From Rubrivivax sp. (GTDB lineage: Bacteria > Pseudomonadota > Gammaproteobacteria > Burkholderiales > Burkholderiaceae): a stretch of DNA of 10,585 nt. Where the stretch lies: assembly GCA_004211235.1 (NCBI GenBank), contig SEEY01000081.1, forward strand, positions 1 to 10,585, in the 5' to 3' direction. Below are positions 1 through 4,972 of the stretch, in pieces (position 1 is the stretch's first letter; every line of letters begins with the position of its first letter). The notes under the pieces were generated by a model. It made no database searches. It was not told the origin of the DNA and worked only from the letters and a program-made list of their open reading frames with translations. The translations under genes were made by a program, and so were the position numbers.

Positions 1-75
1 GCTCGGCGACGGTCGTCTGCCACGACTACCCGCCACCCGGCCGTGCTGCCGCCTGGCAGACGACCGTCGCCGAGC
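1..75. repeat. Perfect 22-bp inverted repeat inside the MBL gene
   Basis: Bases 1-22 are the exact reverse complement of bases 54-75, with a 31-base loop. Both arms lie in the reading frame of the hydrolase. The left arm encodes ATVVC plus part of the following His codon, and the right arm encodes WQTTVAE. Because the repeat touches the window edge, the left arm could be longer than is visible here. It may be a real structure or a fold-back artefact if an assembled contig begins here. Confidence 0.9.
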
Positions 76-272
76 AGCGGGCGCGCAACATCCATGTGCA
101 CGACGGCATTGGCGAAGCGGAGTTCGTGGCGATGCGCCAGGCACGGGACGCGACGCTGGAGGTGCCGACCCTCATCCTGCCGTCCATCCAGGTGAACATC
201 CGCGCCGGCCAGCTGCCACCGGCCGACGACAACGGCGTGGCCTATCTGCGCATCCCGATCAACGCGCTCTAG
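3..272 (+). CDS. MBL-fold metallo-hydrolase, C-terminal part (5' end outside window)
   Basis: The frame is open from the window edge to a TAG stop and gives the last 89 residues of a metallo-beta-lactamase-fold hydrolase. It carries a CHDY motif at residues 6-9 of the fragment, then WQTTVAEQRARN and the closing LPPADDNG and LRIPINAL segments. These match my memory of the C-terminus of the proteobacterial hydrolases related to ETHE1 persulfide dioxygenase and glyoxalase II. In that fold the histidine of the HDY motif belongs to the metal site. Family members act in the cytoplasm on thioester or persulfide substrates; the substrate here cannot be told. The N-terminal HxHxDH motif is outside the window. 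The gene converges on tolC with 63 bases between the stops. A perfect 22-base inverted repeat lies in the first 75 bases of the coding sequence. The family call is fairly sure, the substrate unknown. Confidence 0.8.
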   Translation, partial: SATVVCHDYPPPGRAAAWQTTVAEQRARNIHVHDGIGEAEFVAMRQARDATLEVPTLILPSIQVNIRAGQLPPADDNGVAYLRIPINAL

Positions 273-295
273 CGCGACGAAAGCGGCAAAGAAAA

Positions 296-314
296 GCCCC
301 GCCAATGGCGGGGC
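296..314 (-). terminator. Intrinsic terminator of tolC (possibly bidirectional)
   Basis: GCCCCGCC (296-303) pairs perfectly with GGCGGGGC (307-314) across a 3-base loop. Read on the minus strand, the hairpin is followed at once by TTTTCTTT, a good U-tract, 22 bases after the tolC stop. On the + strand the hairpin has no T-run behind it, so it would end the hydrolase transcript less well. Confidence 0.88.
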
Positions 315-335
315 CGGTCTGACGATGCGGTCGCG

Positions 336-1682
336 CTACTTTGCGAGCAGCGTGTTGACCGCGCTCAGGTCCTCGGCGCGCAGCTGGCCCGAGGCCTGGC
401 GCAGCTTGAGGCTGTTGACGACGACGTCGTAACGCGCCTTGGCCAGGTCGCGCTGCGTCGAATACAGCTGCGTCTGGGCGTTCAGCACGTCCAGGTTCAC
501 GCGCACGCCGACCTTGTAGCCCAGCTGCGTGGCCTCCAGTGCCAGCTTGGTGGACGATTCCGCCGCCTCGTAGGCGCTGACCTGCGCCTTCAGCGACTGC
601 ACGCCGAAGAAGGCGCGGCGCGTGGCCTCGGCGACGGCGCGGCGCGCGTAGTCGAGGTCGTTGCGGGCCTTTTCCTCCAGCACCAGGGTTTCGCGGATGC
701 GGTTCTGCGTCAGGCCGCCGGTGTAGAGCGGGAAGCTCAGCGTCAGGCCGATGCTGGCCGTCTTGCTGGTGCCGACGCCCGTCGACTGCGCGGCAATGCC
801 GTCCAGGTTGTTGTGCAGGTTCTGGCCACCCACCGTGGCATTGGCGTCCAGGGTCGGCCGCTCGCCGGCCCGTGCGATCTGCGTGTCGAGCTGCGCCACT
901 TCGAGGCCCAGGCGGGCACGGCGCACGGCGGGATGCTGGTCGTCGGCCGTGGCGACCCAGGTGTCGACGTTGGTGCTGGGCAGCGCCGGCAGCGCCACCG
1001 GCACGGCCAGGCCCTTGGGCTCGACGCCGACCCGGCCGACGAACTGGTCCAGCGTGACGCGCTTGACGCGCAGGTCGTTGTCGGCGGCCAGTTCCTGCGC
1101 GACGGCGAGGTCGTAGCGCGCCTGGGCTTCACGCGTGTCGGTGATGGTGGCCGTGCCGACCTCGAAATTGCGCTTGGCCGAGGCGAGCTGTTCGGAGATG
1201 CCGGCCTTGTTGGCCTGCGAGGTGGTCAACGCGTCCTTGGCGGCCAGCACGTCGAAATAAGCCGTTGCCAGGCGCACGATCAGTTCCTGCTCGGCGCTCT
1301 CCAGGTCGGCCTGTGCCACGGCATAGCCACGGCGGGCGCGGTCGATGGTCGGCACGTTGGCGGCGTTGTAGACCGAATACCGGCCCTGCAGGCCTGCCGT
1401 GAGGGTGCGCGAGTTGAGGTTGCTGCCGTTCGGCGGGTCCTGACGCGTCTGCGTGGCCGATGCGGACAGGCCGAGCGACGGCTTCAGCAGCGCCTCCGCC
1501 TGGGCGGCGCGTGCCGCGGCGGCATCCGCGCTGGCCTTGGTGGCCAGGTAGGTGGCGTCATAACCCCGCGCAGCGTCGTAGAGCTCTTGCAGGCTCTGGG
1601 CCTGGGCCGCGCCGGCGAGCAGAAGGCCGACGGCAAGCGCCAGCGGTTGCAGGATCAGGCGATGGGCGTTGACGAAGGGCAT
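336..1682 (-). CDS. tolC: TolC family outer membrane channel protein
   Basis: This 448-residue protein is an outer-membrane efflux/secretion channel that, in the known family, trimerises and docks onto inner-membrane transporters through periplasmic adaptors. It starts with a clear signal peptide: basic residues H7-R8, a hydrophobic core over about residues 9-24, and an AQA|QS cleavage site after residue 28. The mature part begins SLQELYDAARGYDATYLA, typical of TolC, and contains two internally similar helical repeats (about 29-225 and 235-430), ending with the SLKLRQASGQL segment usual near the family C-terminus. Length fits the 420-490 usual for TolC. The ATG is preceded by AAGGAA at 1687-1692, 4 bases away. 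It is the last gene of the minus-strand tetR/methyltransferase/tolC cluster, 148 bases after the methyltransferase, with a TATAAC element of its own and a terminator behind. Which pump it serves is not visible. Confidence 0.93.
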   Translation of the reverse strand: MPFVNAHRLILQPLALAVGLLLAGAAQAQSLQELYDAARGYDATYLATKASADAAAARAAQAEALLKPSLGLSASATQTRQDPPNGSNLNSRTLTAGLQGRYSVYNAANVPTIDRARRGYAVAQADLESAEQELIVRLATAYFDVLAAKDALTTSQANKAGISEQLASAKRNFEVGTATITDTREAQARYDLAVAQELAADNDLRVKRVTLDQFVGRVGVEPKGLAVPVALPALPSTNVDTWVATADDQHPAVRRARLGLEVAQLDTQIARAGERPTLDANATVGGQNLHNNLDGIAAQSTGVGTSKTASIGLTLSFPLYTGGLTQNRIRETLVLEEKARNDLDYARRAVAEATRRAFFGVQSLKAQVSAYEAAESSTKLALEATQLGYKVGVRVNLDVLNAQTQLYSTQRDLAKARYDVVVNSLKLRQASGQLRAEDLSAVNTLLAK

Positions 1683-1723
1683 GAAGTTCCTTGGCTGGAG
1701 CGATGTTTTAAGCAGCGGCCGGG

Positions 1724-1729
1724 GTTATA
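1724..1729 (-). promoter_or_regulatory. Possible tolC promoter, -10 element
   Basis: On the minus strand TATAAC lies 41 bases before the tolC ATG, which would give a leader of about 34 bases. The -35 region about 17-19 bases upstream (around TTCAGTCA) is a poor match, so only the -10 element is convincing. The 148-base gap 1683-1830 otherwise holds only the tolC ribosome binding site; I see no good terminator in it, so read-through from the upstream genes is also possible. Confidence 0.4.
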
Positions 1730-1830
1730 GACGCAAAGCCCGCCGGTGACTGAAGCCATGTGACGAGTTGCCCCAACAAGGCGGCAAGCGGCAATTGGCA
1801 GCGACGAGCGGCGGCGTCCAAGCGGCTCGA

Positions 1831-2484
1831 TCAGAAGCTGAAGGCCGGCGCTTCGGCGAACCCGGGCAGGCGGCCGGCCACCGTGTCGAACAGCTCCACG
1901 GTGCGGAAATCGCCCGCGCCGGTGCGCGTCACGAGGACGGCACGCATCACCGGGTCGTTGCCGACGATGGCCGCCAGCCGGCCGCCGACCTTGAGCTGGT
2001 CCAGCAGCGCCTGCGGCACCGTGGCCACGGAGCCTGACAGCAGGATGACGTCGAAGGGCTGTTCGGCCGGCAGGCCGGCGGCACCGTCCTGGTTCAGCAC
2101 GCTGGCGTTCAGCACGCCGGCACGCCGCAGGTTGGCGGCGGCCTGCGCGGCCAGCCCGGCATCGGCCTCGACGGCGATGACCCGCTGCGCCTTGTGGCCG
2201 AGCAGCGCGGCGAGGTGACCCGTGGCGGCGCCGATCTCAAGCACCTTTTCGTGGCGCTGCACCTTCAGCTCCTGCAGCAGGCGCGCCTCCACCTTGGGCG
2301 CCAGCATGCGGCGGGTGGCGGTCAGCGGCAGCTCGATGTCGACGAAGGCCTGGTGCCGGTGCGCCTCGGGCACGAAGTCTTCGCGATGCACGACGTGCAG
2401 CAGCTCCAGCACGCCGGTATCCAGCACGTCCCAGGGGCGGATCTGCTGCTCGATCATGTTGAAGCGGGCTTGTTCGAGATTCAT
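1831..2484 (-). CDS. PIMT-like SAM-dependent methyltransferase
   Basis: The protein (217 residues) has the layout of protein-L-isoaspartate O-methyltransferase: an N-terminal helical part with LLHVVHREDFVPEAHRHQAF (26-47), then a Rossmann SAM-binding domain with motif I VLEIGAATGHLAALLG (81-96), acidic strand IAVEAD (103-108) and motif FDVILLSGSV (144-153) followed by LKVGGRLAAIVG (164-175). Classical enzymes carry a QTISQP-type segment with a catalytic serine after the ALPIG region; here the matching stretch is TATRRMLAPK (55-64), with no serine. SAM binding is therefore likely but isoaspartate repair is doubtful. The ATG at 2484 was chosen because GGAG (2491-2494) stands 6 bases before it and the preceding in-frame residues fit no family. 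It lies 38 bases after the regulator stop and upstream of tolC, probably in one operon. I therefore do not call it pcm. Confidence 0.82.
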   Translation of the reverse strand: MNLEQARFNMIEQQIRPWDVLDTGVLELLHVVHREDFVPEAHRHQAFVDIELPLTATRRMLAPKVEARLLQELKVQRHEKVLEIGAATGHLAALLGHKAQRVIAVEADAGLAAQAAANLRRAGVLNASVLNQDGAAGLPAEQPFDVILLSGSVATVPQALLDQLKVGGRLAAIVGNDPVMRAVLVTRTGAGDFRTVELFDTVAGRLPGFAEAPAFSF

Positions 2485-2522
2485 CTTGTTCTCCGGGCGC
2501 GGGGACGGCAAAAAGCAAAATT

Positions 2523-3167
2523 CTAGGTGAGCGGATCTGCAAGCAGGCCGTGCAGCAGCAGCGCCATCTGCGCGTCCAGCAGTTCCTCGGCGCTCATGGA
2601 CTGCTGGCAGGCGTCGTGGCTGCCGAACGAATGCTCGTGCAGCAGCATGTGCAGCATGGGCGCGATCAGCAGGTGCACCGTGGCTTCGATGGGCACGGCG
2701 CGGAACTCGCCGCTGCGGATGCCGCGGTCGATGAGGCCGCCGATCAGCCGCTTGGACGGATTGATGACCTCGTCGACATAGAACGCCGCCAGCTCCGGGA
2801 AGTTGCGCGCCTCGACCATCATGATCTTGCAGACGTCGCCGGCCTTGCCATGCCCGACCTTGGCCCACCAGGCCTTCATCATCTGGCTCAGCAACTCGGC
2901 GATGGAGCCTTCGTACTGCGCCGCCTGGGCGGCCGACTCGGCGATGTGCACCGAGAGGTTCTCGCGCACCATCGCCTTGAATAGCTCGTCCTTGCTCGGG
3001 TAGTAGCGGTAGAGCGTGCCCTTGGCGACGCCGGCGTGTGCCGCCACCTCCTCGCTGCGCGTCGCGGCGAACCCCTTCTCGATGAACAACGCGAGCGCCG
3101 CGTCCAGCAGTTCCTGCGGGCGGGCGTCCTTGCGGCGTTGGCGGGGAGCGGGGGCGGCGATGGTCAA
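2523..3167 (-). CDS. TetR/AcrR family transcriptional regulator
   Basis: From a TTG at 3165-3167 this is a 214-residue TetR-type repressor. The N-terminal DNA-binding domain is plain: ARPQELLDAALALFIEKGFAATRSEEVAAHAGVAKGTLYRYYPSKDELF (about 15-63), with the helix-turn-helix over about 38-57 and the hallmark KGTLYRYYPSKDELF. The all-helical C-terminal part would bind an inducer; its ligand cannot be read. The frame stays open upstream to an ATG at 3236, but that start would place the -35, the -10 and the operator inside the coding sequence, so the TTG is preferred although no ribosome binding site is obvious before it. The gene is first in a minus-strand cluster with the methyltransferase and tolC and divergent from uppP. 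By known TetR behaviour it probably represses itself and the genes behind it, plausibly an export function. Confidence 0.9.
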   Translation of the reverse strand: MTIAAPAPRQRRKDARPQELLDAALALFIEKGFAATRSEEVAAHAGVAKGTLYRYYPSKDELFKAMVRENLSVHIAESAAQAAQYEGSIAELLSQMMKAWWAKVGHGKAGDVCKIMMVEARNFPELAAFYVDEVINPSKRLIGGLIDRGIRSGEFRAVPIEATVHLLIAPMLHMLLHEHSFGSHDACQQSMSAEELLDAQMALLLHGLLADPLT

Positions 3168-3177
3168 GGCTGCAGAG

Positions 3178-3199
3178 TTAATGACCGAAGGGTCATTAA
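3178..3199. promoter_or_regulatory. Probable TetR-type operator (9-4-9 inverted repeat)
   Basis: TTAATGACC (3178-3186) and GGTCATTAA (3191-3199) are perfect reverse complements separated by GAAG. Size and symmetry fit operators of TetR/AcrR repressors. The site overlaps the -10 element and predicted start point of the adjacent tetR-type gene, as expected for autorepression. It is about 60 bases upstream of the proposed uppP -10 element, so control of uppP is less likely. Confidence 0.82.
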
Positions 3200-3226
3200 T
3201 GTAGCCAGCAGATGTGCCCGCGGCAA
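3198..3226 (-). promoter_or_regulatory. Sigma70-type promoter of the tetR-type gene
   Basis: Read on the minus strand, TTGCCG (3221-3226) and TACATT (3198-3203) are spaced by exactly 17 bases. Transcription would start near 3190, inside the inverted repeat, leaving a leader of roughly 20-25 bases before the TTG start. The ATG at 3236 lies upstream of this promoter. Confidence 0.65.
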
Positions 3227-3258
3227 GTTCCGGCACGAGTCCTGCAACAGGGTCTGGC

Positions 3259-3264
3259 TACACT
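3259..3264 (+). promoter_or_regulatory. Possible uppP promoter, -10 element
   Basis: TACACT stands 39 bases before the uppP GTG start and would give a leader of about 33 bases. No convincing -35 hexamer is seen 16-18 bases upstream, so this is a weak call. The gap between the tetR-type gene and uppP (3168-3303) is otherwise filled by the divergent promoter and operator. Confidence 0.35.
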
Positions 3265-3293
3265 GCGCCGCCTTTTCATTCGCTGTCTTTTCC

Positions 3294-3297
3294 GGAG
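3294..3297 (+). promoter_or_regulatory. Ribosome binding site that decides the uppP start
   Basis: GGAG lies 6 bases before GTG at 3304. The in-frame TTG at 3298 touches it directly and is too close. The in-frame ATG at 3214 would add 30 residues that look like no family member. The GTG gives a protein that lines up with E. coli UppP almost from residue 1. Confidence 0.7.
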
Positions 3298-3303
3298 TTG
3301 TAC

Positions 3304-4128
3304 GTGGACGTCATCCTGCTGATCAAAGCCGCCATCATGGGCATCGTCGAGGGGCTGACCGAGTTCCTGCCGGTCTCGTCCACAGGCCACCTGATCCTCA
3401 CCGGCAGCCTGCTCGGCATGACCGACGCGAAGTCGAAGGTCTTCGACATCGCCATCCAGAGCGGCGCCATCCTGGCCGTGCTGATCGTCTACTGGGCGCG
3501 TATCCGCGAGGCGCTGGGCGGCATCACCAACAGCGCCAAGCAGCAGCGCTTCGTGCTGAACATCGCCATCGGCTTCCTGCCGGCCGGCCTCGTCGGGCTG
3601 ACGGTCTACAAGGCCATCAAGGCGCACCTCTTCAACGCCCCGGTCGTGGCCGGCGCCTTCATCGTCGGCGCACTGATCATCCTGTGGGCCGAGAAGCGCG
3701 CCCAGCCCGTCGCCCGCGTGCAGACGGTGGACGACATGACTGCGCTGGACGCGCTCAAGGTCGGCCTCGTGCAATGCCTGGGCATGATCCCGGGTACCAG
3801 CCGCTCGGGCGCCACCATCATCGGCGGCATGTTGCTGGGCCTGTCGCGCAAGGCGGCGACGGACTTCTCCTTCTTCCTCGCCATCCCGACGCTGATCTCC
3901 GCCGGCGGCTACAGCCTCTGGAAGGAGCGCCACGCGCTCTCCATCGCCGACGCACCGATGTTCGCCGTCGGCTTCATCGTCAGCTTCCTGGCCGCCTGGG
4001 CCTGTGTGCGCTGGCTGCTGCGCTACGTGGCCACGCACAATTTCGTGCCTTTCGCCTGGTACCGCATCGCCTTCGGCATCCTCGTGTTGGCGACATGGTT
4101 GACCGGCACCGTCACCTGGGCTGACTGA
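3304..4128 (+). CDS. uppP: Undecaprenyl-diphosphatase (UppP/BacA)
   Basis: This enzyme removes a phosphate from undecaprenyl diphosphate, recycling the lipid carrier for peptidoglycan and other wall polymers, and gives some bacitracin resistance when abundant. With the GTG start the protein has 274 residues, almost equal to E. coli (273). It is strongly hydrophobic, with several membrane segments. Both family motifs are intact: [14 protein letters not shown] at 16-29, with the paired glutamates E16 and E20 and the histidine H29, and PGTSRSGAT at 163-171 with R167. The active site in this family faces the periplasm. It is first in a + strand run with map 12 bases behind, and divergent from the tetR-type gene. 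Nothing looks unusual in the protein. Confidence 0.95.
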   Translation: MDVILLIKAAIMGIVEGLTEFLPVSSTGHLILTGSLLGMTDAKSKVFDIAIQSGAILAVLIVYWARIREALGGITNSAKQQRFVLNIAIGFLPAGLVGLTVYKAIKAHLFNAPVVAGAFIVGALIILWAEKRAQPVARVQTVDDMTALDALKVGLVQCLGMIPGTSRSGATIIGGMLLGLSRKAATDFSFFLAIPTLISAGGYSLWKERHALSIADAPMFAVGFIVSFLAAWACVRWLLRYVATHNFVPFAWYRIAFGILVLATWLTGTVTWAD

Positions 4129-4134
4129 GATAAT
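4129..4134 (+). promoter_or_regulatory. Possible -10 element for leaderless map mRNA
   Basis: GATAAT stands 6 bases before the map ATG, so a transcript from it would begin at or next to the start codon. No strong Shine-Dalgarno sequence precedes map, only GAG at the uppP stop. A matching -35 at 16-18 bases is not clear (TTGACC at 4099 is 24 bases away), so this is tentative. Confidence 0.3.
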
Positions 4135-4140
4135 CGGCGC

Positions 4141-4971
4141 ATGGCCATCACGATCAAGACCGCTGCCGATGTCGAGGGCATGCGCATCGCCGGGCGCCTG
4201 GCGTCCGAAGTCCTGGACATGCTCACGGCGCACGTCAAGCCGGGCGTCACCACCAACGAGCTGGACAAGCTGGCGCACGACCACATCGTCAACGTGCAGC
4301 AGGGCATCCCGGCACCGCTGAACTACTGCCCGCCGGGCTACATCCCCTACCCCAAGTCGATCTGCACGTCGGTGAACCAGGTGGTCTGCCACGGCATCCC
4401 GAACGACAAGGCGCTGAAGAACGGCGACATCGTCAACATCGACGTCACCGTCATCAAGGATGGCTGGCATGGCGACACCAGCCGCATGTTCGTCGTCGGC
4501 GAGGGCTCCATCGCCGCCAAGCGCCTGTGTGCCTTCACCTATGAGGCCATGTGGAAGGGCATCGCCAAGGTCAAGCCGGGCGCGCGCCTGGGCGACATCG
4601 GCCACGCCATCCAGACCTTCGCAGAGAACGCCGGCTTTTCCATCGTGCGCGAGTTCTGCGGCCACGGCATTGGCCAGGTCTTCCACGAGGAACCGCAGGT
4701 GCTGCACTACGGCCGCCCCGGCACGCTGGACGAACTGGTGCCCGGCATGATGTTCACCATCGAACCCATGATCAACGCCGGCCGCCGCGAGATCCGCGAG
4801 ATGGGCGACGGCTGGACCATCGCCACCAAGGACCGCTCGCTGTCGGCCCAGTGGGAGCACACCATCCTCGTCACCGACACCGGCTATGAGGTCATGACCC
4901 TCTCCGCCGGCAGCCCGCCGCCACCGGCCTTCATCACGCAGGCTGCCACTGCTGCGACTGCTGCAGCCTGA
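4141..4971 (+). CDS. map: Type I methionine aminopeptidase
   Basis: Map removes the initiator methionine from new proteins in the cytoplasm. All residues of the two-metal site are present, each shifted by +4 against my memory of the E. coli numbering: H84 (in CHGIPND), D101 (NIDVTV), D112 (HGDTSR), H175 (GHGIGQ), E208 (FTIEPM) and E239 (QWEHTI). Length 276 is slightly above the usual 260-265, because of a C-terminal tail that leaves the catalytic fold after about residue 252: SAGSPPPPAF followed by an Ala/Thr stretch encoded by three imperfect copies of a 9-base unit. It follows uppP by 12 bases and its TGA is one base from the glnD start, so translation coupling is likely. Another map copy may exist elsewhere in the genome, as is common. 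Confidence 0.96.
   Translation: MAITIKTAADVEGMRIAGRLASEVLDMLTAHVKPGVTTNELDKLAHDHIVNVQQGIPAPLNYCPPGYIPYPKSICTSVNQVVCHGIPNDKALKNGDIVNIDVTVIKDGWHGDTSRMFVVGEGSIAAKRLCAFTYEAMWKGIAKVKPGARLGDIGHAIQTFAENAGFSIVREFCGHGIGQVFHEEPQVLHYGRPGTLDELVPGMMFTIEPMINAGRREIREMGDGWTIATKDRSLSAQWEHTILVTDTGYEVMTLSAGSPPPPAFITQAATAATAAA
4942..4968 (+). repeat. Three imperfect 9-bp tandem repeats at the map 3' end
   Basis: GCTGCCACT, GCTGCGACT and GCTGCAGCC follow one another in frame and encode AAT, AAT and AAA, ending at the map stop. The unit is a multiple of three, so slippage would change tail length without breaking the frame. It lies just before the glnD GTG. Confidence 0.7.
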
Positions 4972-4972
4972 C

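Noticed and set aside
813..1730. 305-codon + strand frame antisense to tolC
   Set aside because: Shadow of tolC, whose signal peptide, motifs, ribosome binding site and terminator are all in place.
2485..2868. N-terminal extension of the methyltransferase to an ATG at 2868
   Set aside because: It would overlap the tetR-type gene in another frame, the extra residues fit no family, and a good ribosome binding site precedes the ATG at 2484.
3214..3303. uppP start at ATG 3214
   Set aside because: It adds 30 non-family residues, lies upstream of the possible -10 element, and lacks the well-placed GGAG found before GTG 3304.
4099..4104. TTGACC as -35 for the map -10 candidate
   Set aside because: 24 bases from GATAAT, too far for a sigma70 promoter.
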